Position numbers and translations under genes: made by a program. A DNA stretch of 64,000 bases from Janthinobacterium sp051380735 (lineage in GTDB: Bacteria > Pseudomonadota > Gammaproteobacteria > Burkholderiales > Burkholderiaceae_D). The stretch spans positions 1,674,001-1,738,000 of the forward strand of contig NZ_JBNYXQ010000001.1 in the NCBI RefSeq assembly GCF_051380735.1, written 5' to 3'. The notes under the pieces are model-generated. The model did no database searches and was not told where the DNA came from. It worked only from the letters and a program-made list of their open reading frames with translations. How positions within the stretch are numbered: the stretch's first letter is position 1; each line of letters begins with the position of its first letter. Shown piece by piece: positions 44,401 through 53,154 of the stretch.

Positions 44401-44993
44401 ATGTAAAAATGCCCGGGGAAAATCGAGGCCCAGCGCTGGGCGTTGCGTTCTGCCAGCGCCAGGTTGCCGTTTTCTATCGCGGTGCCGACGTCGCCAAAAT
44501 GCGCGCCCGACAACACGATCAGGCCATTGGCCGCACTTTCACCGGGGTACAAATCATAGGTATTGGTGGCCAGCGCCTGCAGCCATTCGATGCGCACTTC
44601 GGCGCGGCCCTTGTACTGATTCGTCAGCCAGGCGGTCGACAGCAGTTCGCACAGCTGCAGATAGCCCATGCGGTTTTTTGCCAGCAGCAGCAGGCGCGAC
44701 GGTTTTTCGCGGTTCTCATCGTTGGTGATCCAGACATCGACGCCGACCACGGGCTTGATGCCCTTGCCGCGCGCGGCCTTGTAGAACTTCACCATGCCGA
44801 ACAGGTTCGACAGGTCGGTGACGGCCAGCGCCGCCTGTTTGTCTTTGGCAGCGGCGCCCACGATGTCGTCGATACGCACCAGGCCGTCGACGATCGAATA
44901 CTCCGAGTGCACGCGCAAGTGGACAAATCCAGGGCCTTGCGTGGCGGACCGAAGCGTTGCCGGAGCGCCGGCTTGCTGCATTACCATTTCCAT
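41445..44993 (-). CDS. dnaE: DNA polymerase III alpha subunit
   Basis: About 1182 residues, the replicative polymerase alpha subunit. The PHP domain starts GFVHLRVHSEYSIVDGLVR, the polymerase active site contains SMPDFDIDFCQEGRDRVI, with GPGRGSGAGSLVAYSL before it. Helix-hairpin-helix and OB-fold regions follow (MAGVITGLRTQMTQRGKIVI). The start is uncertain: ATGs at 44993, 44987 and 44981 are close together and a TTG lies at 45014; I chose the first ATG. Length and order are those of proteobacterial DnaE1, not the error-prone DnaE2. It is divergent from trhO. Confidence 0.95.
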   Translation of the reverse strand: MEMVMQQAGAPATLRSATQGPGFVHLRVHSEYSIVDGLVRIDDIVGAAAKDKQAALAVTDLSNLFGMVKFYKAARGKGIKPVVGVDVWITNDENREKPSRLLLLAKNRMGYLQLCELLSTAWLTNQYKGRAEVRIEWLQALATNTYDLYPGESAANGLIVLSGAHFGDVGTAIENGNLALAERNAQRWASIFPGHFYIEIQRGGQANQEAQVRHAVALASKLGLPVVATHPVQFISPEEFIAHEARTCIAEGEMLANAKRVKRFNDSQRFMSQAEMAELFADLPAALANSVEIAKRCNLTLTLGKPQLPNFPTPPGMTIDEFLVAESQAGLEKRLLQLYPDPEKREKERPRYEARLKFETDTICNMKFPGYFLIVAEFIQWAKENGVPVGPGRGSGAGSLVAYSLLITDLDPLQYNLLFERFLNPERVSMPDFDIDFCQEGRDRVIQHVKDLYGKEAVSQIATFGTMAAKGAIRDVGRVMDFGYNFCDGISKLIPFKPGKPVSIADAIEEEPLLKERQENEEEVRQLLDLAQQVEGITRNIGMHAGGVLIAPGKLTDFCPLYTQGGDSGVVSQYDKDDVEAVGLVKFDFLGLTTLTILDRAVRYIKQLDPAQANFDLATLPLNDKASYELLTKAKTVAVFQLESRGMQGMLKDARPDRFEDIIALVALYRPGPMDLIPDFCKRKHGERFDYPDPRTESILSETYGIMVYQEQVMQMAQIVGGYSLGGADMLRRAMGKKKAEEMAEHREIFRAGAAKDGLTAEKADEIFDLMEKFAGYGFNKSHAAAYALLSYHTAYLKAHHTAAFMAANLSLAMDDTDKIKILVEDALEICKLTLLPPDINESDYRFTPSGEAPSVSGKKVTQIRYGLGAVKGSGQNAIEAIIAARTAGGPFTSLFDFCKRVDKKQINRRTIESLIRSGAFDCLKVDRAILLASVAFAMECADQAAKAANQVSLFGGDDSDMVAPPEYVKALPWTDKQRLTEEKIALGFYLSGHLFDSYAPEARRFARTKLSDLSPSREPRMMAGVITGLRTQMTQRGKIVIVTLDDKSATVEVTVYSELFEQNKKIFKEDEFLAVVGKVSEDRFSGGLRIMAESAFDIISARVQYGRQLGLSLPTTLDMKRISDVLMPYRAQDGLPIAAKVSPQGVSCVLQFGDEWKVAPSDELQTALVQQLGAKEVEVEY

Positions 44994-45118
44994 CTTTGTG
45001 TACCCATCGTGCAAAATTCAATGGGGTCTATTCTACCGCGTCGCGGCCATCGGCCGGGTATCGTGGCTGGCCCGGCGGGCTTATAATACCGGCTGTTCAG
45101 TCTAACCCGATCGCCATC

Positions 45119-46009
45119 ATGCAAGCCACACCTTCCGCTACCGCCGCTGCCAGCACGCTGGCCGCCACACCACCTGTTACTTTTGTCAATATTGCAGCGT
45201 ATAAATTCATCACGCTGGACAATACCGAAGCCATGCGCCCGCTGTACCAGGAGCAATGCCTGGCGTTGGCGCTGAAGGGCACCATCCTGCTGACACCGGA
45301 AGGCATCAATATGTTTTTGTCGGGCACGCGCGAGCATATCGACGCGTTTCTCGGCTGGGTGCGCAGCGACGAACGGCTGGCAGACCTGGAGTGGAAGGAA
45401 AGTTTGTCCAATGAGCAATCGCACAAGCGCATGCTGGTGAAACTGAAAAAAGAAATCATCACCATGCGCATGCCCTTGATCAAGCCGGAACTGGGCCGTG
45501 CGCCGTCAGTCGATGCGCACACGCTCAAGCGCTGGCTCGATGCCGGCGTCGACGACGCGGGCAAGCCGGTGGTCATGATGGAAACGCGCAACGCGTTTGA
45601 AGTCGATGTCGGCACTTTCAATAACACGCTCGACTACCGCATCGACAAATTCACCGAGTTCCCGGCTGTTGCCGCCGCGCACAAGGATGAACTGGCCGGC
45701 AAAACCGTGGTGACCTTCTGCACCGGCGGCATCCGCTGCGAAAAAGCCGCCATCCACATGAAGGAAATCGGCTACGACAGCGTGTACCAGCTAGATGGCG
45801 GCATTTTGAAGTATTTTGAAGAGGTCGGTGGCGACCATTACACCGGCGACTGCTTCGTGTTCGACTACCGCACCGCGCTGAACCCGAAGCTGGAACCGAC
45901 CGAAACGGTGCAGTGCTTCGTGTGCCGCGCGGTGGTCACGCCGCGCCAGCAACTGGCGCCCGAGTATGTGTACGAGGTGTCTTGCCCGCATTGCTACGGC
46001 AAGAAGTAG
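45119..46009 (+). CDS. trhO: tRNA uridine(34) hydroxylase, rhodanese-related (TrhO/YceA)
   Basis: A 296-residue TrhO protein, needed for oxygen-dependent hydroxylation of wobble uridine 34 in tRNA. The N-terminal acylphosphatase-like domain (KGTILLTPEGINMFLSGTRE) is followed by the rhodanese domain with FCTGGIRCEKAA (C201, with R206 and C207), and a C-terminal CxxC pair set (C266, C269, C289, C292) that probably binds zinc. Start is ATG 45119; a frame further upstream lacks family residues. A TATAAT box at 45082 could be its -10, with no good -35. Divergent from dnaE. Confidence 0.93.
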   Translation: MQATPSATAAASTLAATPPVTFVNIAAYKFITLDNTEAMRPLYQEQCLALALKGTILLTPEGINMFLSGTREHIDAFLGWVRSDERLADLEWKESLSNEQSHKRMLVKLKKEIITMRMPLIKPELGRAPSVDAHTLKRWLDAGVDDAGKPVVMMETRNAFEVDVGTFNNTLDYRIDKFTEFPAVAAAHKDELAGKTVVTFCTGGIRCEKAAIHMKEIGYDSVYQLDGGILKYFEEVGGDHYTGDCFVFDYRTALNPKLEPTETVQCFVCRAVVTPRQQLAPEYVYEVSCPHCYGKK

Positions 46010-46024
46010 TCAGCCTGAGGACGC

Positions 46025-46051
46025 CGCTCCTGCCGCTTTGGTGCAGGAGCG
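46025..46051. terminator. Hairpin between convergent trhO and the O-antigen operon
   Basis: CGCTCCTGC and GCAGGAGCG are perfect nine-base arms just after the trhO stop. No T run follows, so a rho-independent function is uncertain, but its place between convergent genes suits termination. Confidence 0.5.
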
Positions 46052-46060
46052 CAGCGCACT

Positions 46061-49021
46061 CTAATCCGGGCGGCGTGGTGGCCACGCCAGGCTGAAATCA
46101 CCATGCTGCAGTGACAGGTTCGGGCTGTAGGCCGGATCGTGCTGCAACAAGGGCGCCCAACGCTGCATCATGTAGCGCACTTCGCGGCCAAAACGCGCAC
46201 TCTTCTCGGCTGTATCGTCCAGCCCGCGTGTGGCCGACTCGTAGTGATACAGCTCGGCATACGGCGTCAGCACATTGGTATAGCCGAGCTCACGCACGCG
46301 CAGGCAGAAATCAACGTCGTTGAAAGCGACTTCCAGCTCGACTTCATTGAGCCCACCCACTTCCTCGTAAATGCTTTTGCGGATTACCAGGCAAGCCGCA
46401 GTGACCGCCGAAAAAGCACTGAGCAAGCAGGCACGGCCGAAATAACCGTAATGATGGCGCAGCATGCGGATGTGCGCATGACCGGCCACGCCACCCAAGC
46501 CGACGATAACACCGGCGTGCTGCAGCGTATTATCGGGATACCACAGCCGCGCGCCCACCGCGCCGATACCGGGCTGCAGTGCATGGCTGACCATCTCGTC
46601 GAGCCAATCGGGCGTAATCACTTCCAGGTCGTTGTTGAGCAGGCCCAGCACTTCGCCCCTGGCGTGGCGCACCGCGCCGTTATTGAGCGCCGAATAGTTG
46701 AACGGACGGTCATCGCGCAGCACGCGCACACGCTGGTCATGCTGCACGCCAGCCAACCATTCCAGCGTGGCCGGGTCGTCGGAACCATTGTCGACGATCA
46801 GTATCTCGTAATGCGGATATGTGGTGCGTGCAAGTATGCTCTGCACGCAGGTACGCAGCAGATCGAGGCCGTTGCGTGTCGGGATGATCAGGCTGACCAG
46901 CGGCAACTGGGCCGGCAGCGCATAGCGCACCCGGTAGCCACCTTGCACCAACTGCACACTGGCGTCCACGCCACGGCGCGAAAAATGGGCATTCAAGGCC
47001 CGCTCGCCGGCCAGTTGTGCGTAGGGCTTGGCGTCGCCCGACATGGCCGTGCTGTCACCATGGACACGCCAGTGATACAGCACGCGCGCAATGTGATGTA
47101 TCTGATGGTCTTCGATCCGCTCTATGCAGCGCAGTGCCAGGTCATAATCCTGCGAGCCTTCCATCCCCAGCTGGAAACCGCCAACCTCGCGCACCAGGGC
47201 GGTGTGATACGCGCCCAGATGGGAAATCATATTCTGCGAATAAAACAGTGGGCGGTTCCAGTCAGGCTTGAAATAGGCGCCGAAACGCTGGCCATCGGCA
47301 TCGATCTTGTCTTCGTCGGAATAGATCACGCGCACATCGGCCACTTCGTTGATCGCCTCGGCCACCCGGAACAGGGCCTGTTCACTGAGCACATCGTCGT
47401 GATCGAGCAGCGCGATCCAGTCGCCGGTGGCAAGGGCGAGGGCACTGTTCGACGCGGCCGAGATATGGCCGTTCTGCTCGCGGAACGCGACCTTGATACG
47501 GCTGTCCTCACGCTGGTAACGTTCAAGGATGGGGCGGATTGCCGCATCGGTGGAACAGTCGTCGGCAATGCACAATTCCCAATGCGGGTAAATCTGCTGG
47601 CGCACCGATTCGATCACCTCGACCAGCCAGGCCGGGTTGGGGTTGTACGTGGGCATCACCACACTGATCAGCGGCTGCGCCGCAAACAATTCCTGGCGCG
47701 CACGCAGCTGCGCGCGCTGCTCGTCATTCAGCAGATCGTAGCGGCGCACCCATTCGGCGTAATCATGGCGCTCGGCGGCGCCACCGGCTGCCGGCACGCC
47801 ATTCGGGTTACCCGTCTGCGCCGCCCGGACCAGCGCCACGCCACGCTGCAACCCGGCAATGCCATTGCGGCGATAAGCGACAACGGCCTTGGCCAGCGTC
47901 GACTGCAAGCCGCCACCGAGGCGCACCGCCGAACGCACCAGCCGCCATGCGCGCCTGGCGCGCTTGACCTGGGTACCCGCATAACGCAAGCCGGCCGTGC
48001 TGCGCCAGCTGGTGGAAGCACGCAGCGCGGCAATCTCGGTATCGCGCTCAGTGAGCACCTGCTGCACATGCGCAACACGCTGATCACGCTGCGCCAGCTC
48101 GTGTTGCACTTGAGCAATAAGTTCCTCGCGCTGCGCCAGTTCGCTGGCGTGCAGCTGCTGCAATGCCGTCAACTGGGCTTCGACGCCCTGCAAGGCTTCG
48201 TCAGGCGCCTGTTGCCGCACGCTCCATGGATTGGCACGCTGGTCAAATGCAACGCCATGAACATATTCAGTATTGTGCAGCTGCAAAATGCCCGGCACGA
48301 CCCGTTCCTCGCTGCCGGCAACGATGCGCCGTCCCAGCACGTTGTCCGCCGCCGCTGCCTTGCGCACAACGCACAGCGAATTGATAAACTCGACCGAATG
48401 GACGGTCGCGAGCACAGCTTCATCGATATCACAGCCGTAGTGCCCGAAAAAGCCTTGCAAAATCGCCTTGCGTTCACGCTCGATACCCCAGTGCTGATGG
48501 CTGATCACGTCGGACAGCCGCTTGAAAAACGACAGCGACGAATACGGGTCGTACAGCCCGCCCTGATACTGCTGCCAATAGCTGCAGTGCAGATCTTCGG
48601 CGACAAACACGCCGCCTTCGGCCAGATGCTGGAAATACAGCGTAAAAGTCTTGACGATATCGGCTGACGTGTGCGAACCGTCATCAATAATCAGGTCGAG
48701 CATGGGCGCGCGCTGCAGTATCTGCCGCACCACGGCTGGCTCATTGGCATCGCCGACAATAAAACTGATGGCCGGATTGTCATACACCAGGGCGGCGCAG
48801 TCAGGGTTGATATCGCAACCGATCAGCGTGCTGCCGGGCGCAAAGTATTCGGCCCAGACATCGAGCGAACCGCCATTCTGGATACCGATTTCCAGCAGGC
48901 GCACCGGTGCCGTCCGGTAGGCAGTAAACAGGCGGTCATATTCTCGCAAATACAGCTGCCACTTGTCGGACACTTTGCCCTGGTGACTGGTAAATACTTC
49001 AAACAAAGTGGGCTTACTCAT
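46061..49021 (-). CDS. Methyltransferase, coiled-coil and double GT2 glycosyltransferase fusion protein
   Basis: A 986-residue multidomain enzyme. Residues 1-222 are a class I SAM-dependent methyltransferase of the CmcI/rhamnosyl-O-methyl type (LLEIGIQNGGSLDVWAEYF, IIDDGSH at 111-117). Residues 275-335 form a coiled coil. Two GT2 domains follow: the first at about 450-680 (SVVMPTYNPNP, with LDHDD at 539-543) and the second at about 707-960 (LIIPTRNGLDLL, VDNGS, LLNNDLEVI). It probably extends and caps an O-polysaccharide with methylated sugar, setting chain length. Start ATG 49021 overlaps the Wzt stop by eight bases. It is the last gene of the operon. Confidence 0.88.
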   Translation of the reverse strand: MSKPTLFEVFTSHQGKVSDKWQLYLREYDRLFTAYRTAPVRLLEIGIQNGGSLDVWAEYFAPGSTLIGCDINPDCAALVYDNPAISFIVGDANEPAVVRQILQRAPMLDLIIDDGSHTSADIVKTFTLYFQHLAEGGVFVAEDLHCSYWQQYQGGLYDPYSSLSFFKRLSDVISHQHWGIERERKAILQGFFGHYGCDIDEAVLATVHSVEFINSLCVVRKAAAADNVLGRRIVAGSEERVVPGILQLHNTEYVHGVAFDQRANPWSVRQQAPDEALQGVEAQLTALQQLHASELAQREELIAQVQHELAQRDQRVAHVQQVLTERDTEIAALRASTSWRSTAGLRYAGTQVKRARRAWRLVRSAVRLGGGLQSTLAKAVVAYRRNGIAGLQRGVALVRAAQTGNPNGVPAAGGAAERHDYAEWVRRYDLLNDEQRAQLRARQELFAAQPLISVVMPTYNPNPAWLVEVIESVRQQIYPHWELCIADDCSTDAAIRPILERYQREDSRIKVAFREQNGHISAASNSALALATGDWIALLDHDDVLSEQALFRVAEAINEVADVRVIYSDEDKIDADGQRFGAYFKPDWNRPLFYSQNMISHLGAYHTALVREVGGFQLGMEGSQDYDLALRCIERIEDHQIHHIARVLYHWRVHGDSTAMSGDAKPYAQLAGERALNAHFSRRGVDASVQLVQGGYRVRYALPAQLPLVSLIIPTRNGLDLLRTCVQSILARTTYPHYEILIVDNGSDDPATLEWLAGVQHDQRVRVLRDDRPFNYSALNNGAVRHARGEVLGLLNNDLEVITPDWLDEMVSHALQPGIGAVGARLWYPDNTLQHAGVIVGLGGVAGHAHIRMLRHHYGYFGRACLLSAFSAVTAACLVIRKSIYEEVGGLNEVELEVAFNDVDFCLRVRELGYTNVLTPYAELYHYESATRGLDDTAEKSARFGREVRYMMQRWAPLLQHDPAYSPNLSLQHGDFSLAWPPRRPD

Positions 49022-50372
49022 GAATGACCTCAAGCTCCGCACGGGTGAACGGTAAACCGACCAGCCCGTAACGAATTTTACTGGATGAAATATTAATAAT
49101 CAGCGCATCGTGCAACCAGTGATGCTGTACGTGGTTTTGCAGGTCACCGTCGGCGACCGACGCCATCACGGCGTATTGTCCATTGGGCAGCATCGGCAGG
49201 CGGAATTCAAACACACCCTCGAACAGGGCGCCGGCGTCAACCGAAGTCGGCCGCAATCCGGTGAAATGCAGGGTGTTTTCGCCGAACAAATCCTGCCCGA
49301 GCCGGTCGCGCACCAGAAAGCCGAGGATGGGCCGCTCAAGCGCCTGATGGGCGCGAGCCCTGACCGTCATGCGCACAGGCTCGTCGCCCTCGAACACCAC
49401 GTCAGTCGCGCCCGAGAGCCGGGTCAGCTTGACTGAGACAATCTCGGCATGGCCAGTTTTCCAGCCATTGGCGTCGCTCAGATTGTCTTGCACCGCCGCC
49501 TGCGCGCCATAGCTGCTGGCCGTTTCCGGCGGCGCAATCGCGCCGTCCACCGCATCGGCCGTATCGGCACTGGCGCCGATCGAGGTCAGCTTCGATTCGG
49601 CGCCGTAAATTTCCTGCAGCGTATATTGCAGATAGGCTTCGGAAACGGCCTTGGCTGTGCCCTGCTGCTCCACCCGACCATGCTTGAGCCAGATACCCGA
49701 GCGGCACAAATTCTGCACGGACGCCGTGTCGTGGCTGACAAAAATCAGCGTCCCCCGTTCCTGGAACTTGCGGATGAAACGCATGCATTTCTGTGTAAAC
49801 ACGGCGTCGCCTACTGCCAGCGCTTCGTCGACGACGAGAATATCGGCGTCGACATGGGCGATGACGGCAAACGCCAGGCGCAGATACATGCCGCTGGAAT
49901 AGGTTTTGACCGGCTGTTCGACAAACTGGCCGATATCGGCAAACGCGACGATGTCGTCGTACCTGGCGTCGATTTCTTCGATCGTCAGGCCCAGCACGGA
50001 CGCATTCATATAAATGTTTTCACGGCCCGTGAACTCCGGATTGAAACCCGAGCCCAGTTCCAGCAGCGCCGCAATACGGCCACTGGTTTCAATGCTGCCC
50101 GAGGTGGGCGTCAGTGTGCCGCAGATCATTTGCAGCAAGGTCGACTTACCGCTGCCATTGCGGCCGATGACACCCACGGTTTCTCCGCGCCGTATCTCGA
50201 ACGACACATCGTTCAAGGCCCAGAATTCGCGGAAATATTCGCGTGGTGCACGACCGGCAAAACGCTGTGCACGCGGCAGGATGAACTGTTTCAGGCGATC
50301 ACGCGGGGCATCATAAATTTCATAACGCTTGCTCAGCTTGCTGACCCGGATGGCGATTTCATCAGAGGACAT
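49014..50372 (-). CDS. wzt: O-antigen ABC exporter ATPase (Wzt-like)
   Basis: A 452-residue ABC ATPase of the polysaccharide exporter branch. Walker A is GRNGSGKST (near residue 73), signature YSSGMYLRLAFA, Walker B ILVVDEALAVGD and the H-loop VSHD. Beyond residue 250 there is a Wzt-type C-terminal domain (about 290-450) that in other bacteria binds the chain terminus of the O-polysaccharide, for example a methylated end. The adjacent methyltransferase fits this. Start 50372 lies within the Wzm gene (11-base overlap). Confidence 0.9.
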   Translation of the reverse strand: MSSDEIAIRVSKLSKRYEIYDAPRDRLKQFILPRAQRFAGRAPREYFREFWALNDVSFEIRRGETVGVIGRNGSGKSTLLQMICGTLTPTSGSIETSGRIAALLELGSGFNPEFTGRENIYMNASVLGLTIEEIDARYDDIVAFADIGQFVEQPVKTYSSGMYLRLAFAVIAHVDADILVVDEALAVGDAVFTQKCMRFIRKFQERGTLIFVSHDTASVQNLCRSGIWLKHGRVEQQGTAKAVSEAYLQYTLQEIYGAESKLTSIGASADTADAVDGAIAPPETASSYGAQAAVQDNLSDANGWKTGHAEIVSVKLTRLSGATDVVFEGDEPVRMTVRARAHQALERPILGFLVRDRLGQDLFGENTLHFTGLRPTSVDAGALFEGVFEFRLPMLPNGQYAVMASVADGDLQNHVQHHWLHDALIINISSSKIRYGLVGLPFTRAELEVIHE

Positions 50373-51216
50373 CAGCAAATCCTTTCCGGGTTTTCTGGAA
50401 CCATGCGAAGCCGGCCCAGGCAAACAGCAGCGCCAGCAGCGTGTACAGGCCCAGGCCGGACCAGTCCGGCAAATGTCCCCACAGCAGTACGGCGCGCGAC
50501 TGTTCGATGATGAAGGTCAGCGGGTTGGCCATGATAAATACCCGCGCCGCCGCCGGCACGGCGGAAACGGGATAGAAAATCGGCGACAGGAACGTCAGCA
50601 CAGTAGTCAGGATAGTGACAAATTGCCCTACATCGCGCAGGAACACGCCGAATGAGGCGAGTATCCACGCCAGGCCCATGGTCAGTATCATCAAGGGCAG
50701 CAATACCAGCGGCAACAGCAAGGCGGTCCAGTGCAGATAGCCATTCAACAGCAGAAATGCACTGAGCAGTACGCCAAGGCTGATCAGCGCGTGAAACAGC
50801 GCCGCACCCATCACGATCAGCGGCAGTATCTCCAGTGGAAACACCACTTTCTTGACATAGTTGACATTCGCCTGCACCAGGCCGGGGGCGCGGTTGACGA
50901 CTTCACTGAACAGGCCGAGCACGATCATGCCGACAAACAGCACGATCGCAAATTGGGTTTTGCTTTCCTCAAGGCCCACGCCACCCCAGCGCGATTTGAA
51001 GATCTCGGAAAACACAAAGGTGTACACCACCAGCATGAACACGGGATTGAAAAAAGACCAGGCCAGCCCCAGTGCAGAGCCCTTGTAACGGCCTACCACC
51101 TCGCGCTTGCTCATCTGCGCAATCAGGCTGCGGTGATGCCACAGGCTGCGTCCCAGCGCCAGCAGCGAAGTGGGCTGCGCTGCATGCGGATTGATTGCCA
51201 TCACCTGCCGCCTCAT
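50362..51216 (-). CDS. wzm: O-antigen ABC exporter permease (Wzm-like)
   Basis: A 284-residue ABC-2 permease with about six membrane helices, and the motifs SKREVVGRYKGSALGLAWSF and LSPIFYPVSAVPAAARVFI, typical of Wzm/KpsM transport proteins. With the overlapping Wzt ATPase it forms the inner-membrane exporter of undecaprenyl-linked O-polysaccharide. The start is ATG 51216, with GGAG eight bases upstream; an in-frame ATG at 51201 also exists but has a poor site. Confidence 0.9.
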   Translation of the reverse strand: MRRQVMAINPHAAQPTSLLALGRSLWHHRSLIAQMSKREVVGRYKGSALGLAWSFFNPVFMLVVYTFVFSEIFKSRWGGVGLEESKTQFAIVLFVGMIVLGLFSEVVNRAPGLVQANVNYVKKVVFPLEILPLIVMGAALFHALISLGVLLSAFLLLNGYLHWTALLLPLVLLPLMILTMGLAWILASFGVFLRDVGQFVTILTTVLTFLSPIFYPVSAVPAAARVFIMANPLTFIIEQSRAVLLWGHLPDWSGLGLYTLLALLFAWAGFAWFQKTRKGFADVL

Positions 51217-51328
51217 GCAAATTTCTCCGCACCGGCCGGCAGCAGCTGCCCGCAAACGGTCTTGGCGACCGGATACCAAGGTTTACCGGACCCGCTGGAG
51301 AGAATGATGCTTGGACGTTGTGGCATGA

Positions 51329-52225
51329 TTATTTTTCAAGAATTTCGCTGAGCATGCGTGCGACGCCCTGTTGCCAGGCAGGCAGGGTGAGCGCGAATGC
51401 AGATTGGAGTTTTGTTGTGTCCAGCCGAGAATTTTGCGGTCGCGTGGCAGGCGTCGGAAACGCCGCGCTAGCCACTGCAGCAATGGCCTCGTTGGCAACT
51501 TTGATCTGCACGCCAGCCTGGCGTGCAAGCCCGATGACATGGCTGGCATAGCCATGCCATGAGGTCGCGCCAGTTGCCGCCAGGTGATAGATACCGCACA
51601 ACCCGGGCTGCGCACGCGCAGAACGGATGGCGTGCGCGGTGACATCGGCAATCAGGTCGGCGCCAGTCGGCGCACCGATCTGATCGGCGACTACCGACAA
51701 ACGGTCACGCTCGCCGGCCAGGCGCAGCATGGTCCTGGCAAAATTGCCGCCGCGTGCTGCGTACACCCAACTGGTGCGAAAAATCAGATGGCGGCAGCCG
51801 CTATGCACTATCGCCTGCTCGCCTTCCAGCTTGGTGCTGCCATACACGTTCAATGGCCCGGTCGGCGCCGATTCATCACGCGGCGCTTCGCCACTGCCAT
51901 CAAACACATAGTCGGTCGAATAATGGACCAGCAAGGCACCGGTTTCGGCTGCCACTGCGGCCAGCACGCCGGGCGCCAGGGCATTGACCGTGCGGCAGGC
52001 ATCCACATCGGTCTCGGCCTTGTCGACCGCCGTGTAGGCGGCCGCATTGACGATCACATCGGGCGCAATGGCCCGCACCGTGGCTTCGATACCAGCCAGG
52101 TCGTGGAAATTGCCACACCACTGCACGCTGTCGCTACCCAGCGCAACCACCTCGCCCAAAGGCGCCAGGCTGCGCTGCAGCTCCCAGCCAACCTGGCCAT
52201 TCTTACCCAACAATAAAATCTTCAT
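51329..52225 (-). CDS. rmlD: dTDP-4-dehydrorhamnose reductase
   Basis: A 298-residue RmlD, the last step of dTDP-L-rhamnose synthesis. The NAD(P)-binding start MKILLLGKNGQVGWELQRSL, STDYVFDGSGEAPRDESAPT, and the catalytic Y-x-x-x-K in VYGSTKLEGEQA are all present. rmlA, rmlB and rmlC are not in the window and should lie elsewhere. In an operon with GT2 enzymes it supplies rhamnose for the exported polysaccharide. 104 bases separate it from Wzm. Confidence 0.96.
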   Translation of the reverse strand: MKILLLGKNGQVGWELQRSLAPLGEVVALGSDSVQWCGNFHDLAGIEATVRAIAPDVIVNAAAYTAVDKAETDVDACRTVNALAPGVLAAVAAETGALLVHYSTDYVFDGSGEAPRDESAPTGPLNVYGSTKLEGEQAIVHSGCRHLIFRTSWVYAARGGNFARTMLRLAGERDRLSVVADQIGAPTGADLIADVTAHAIRSARAQPGLCGIYHLAATGATSWHGYASHVIGLARQAGVQIKVANEAIAAVASAAFPTPATRPQNSRLDTTKLQSAFALTLPAWQQGVARMLSEILEK

Positions 52226-52300
52226 TCCTTGCGCTCGCCATAGTTTTTTACCACCCAGTGCTGGTGCTCCAGGTACCCTTACCCGCTCCTTGCACGACGC

Positions 52301-53083
52301 TCATCGCTTCCCGAAGAAACGGCCAAACTGAATTTTCAAGTAGACGCTGGAAACGAAAAATTTCATGGCGCTGCCCAGGTGCCACATCAGGAACCGCAGC
52401 TTGCGGTGGCTGTCGCGCTGGGCCTCGTGTATCACCCGTATCTCCGTATGGACCAGAACATGAAAGCCGGCCAGGCGGGCACGGGCACAAAAATCGACAT
52501 CCTCGAAATACAAAAAATAGCGTTCGCTGAATCCATGCAGTGCTGTATAAATATGCCGTGGCACCACTAAAAACATGCCTGCCGCCCAATCAGGAGCCAG
52601 CATGGCGCCCTGTTGCGGCACGATTTCCCGCGGCAGGCGCAAATTGAACAGGCGCCCGACCAGCTTGCGCACGAGAAGATACGGCGATGGGAAATTACGT
52701 GCGCTATCTTCGACCTCACCGGTGCCGCTGACGATCAATGGGGCGCAAATGCAATCGGGCGACTGTTCCACCATGGCCAGCAAAGCCGGGAAAGGATCCT
52801 CAAGCAGCCGTATGTCAGGATTCAGGACGACAAAATGATCACTATTAGACAACATGAAGGCAGCATTATGGTTGGCGGCAAAACCCTTCGGTGACGGATT
52901 TACAATCAGATACACTTTGAACGGCAGTGACTCGAGGTCGATCGCCAGGGCTTCGGCGATGTTGAGCGTCAGGATTACATCGAAGGCAACGCCCTCTATC
53001 GACGCCAGTTGCCGCAGCAAAGGCACGATGTAAGCCTGGTGGCCATGACTGACGATCGACAGCGAAAATTTCTGACTACGCAT
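52301..53083 (-). CDS. Glycosyltransferase family 2
   Basis: A 260-residue GT2 enzyme. Features: SLSIVSHGHQAYIVPLLRQL, IVNPSPKGFAANHNAAFML, the metal-binding VVLNPDIRLLEDPF, and FSERYFLYFEDVDFCARARL. These are those of rhamnosyltransferase-type GT2s, with the NPD motif in place of the more common NND. No membrane helix. It probably adds a sugar to O-polysaccharide. The intergenic gaps around it are short. Confidence 0.87.
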   Translation of the reverse strand: MRSQKFSLSIVSHGHQAYIVPLLRQLASIEGVAFDVILTLNIAEALAIDLESLPFKVYLIVNPSPKGFAANHNAAFMLSNSDHFVVLNPDIRLLEDPFPALLAMVEQSPDCICAPLIVSGTGEVEDSARNFPSPYLLVRKLVGRLFNLRLPREIVPQQGAMLAPDWAAGMFLVVPRHIYTALHGFSERYFLYFEDVDFCARARLAGFHVLVHTEIRVIHEAQRDSHRKLRFLMWHLGSAMKFFVSSVYLKIQFGRFFGKR

Positions 53084-53154
53084 AGAGCAAAATCCATAGA
53101 TGAAATCGGTGCAAAAAGTGCCCTGCCGCGCAAAGACCGGGCGATGCGCGCCGG

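Noticed and set aside
43362..45086. 574-codon plus-strand frame opposite dnaE
   Set aside because: Antisense shadow of the PHP/polymerase region; no domain or ribosome site.
46139..48667. 842-codon plus-strand frame opposite the methyltransferase/GT2 fusion
   Set aside because: Antisense shadow with biased composition; the minus-strand gene shows domains throughout.
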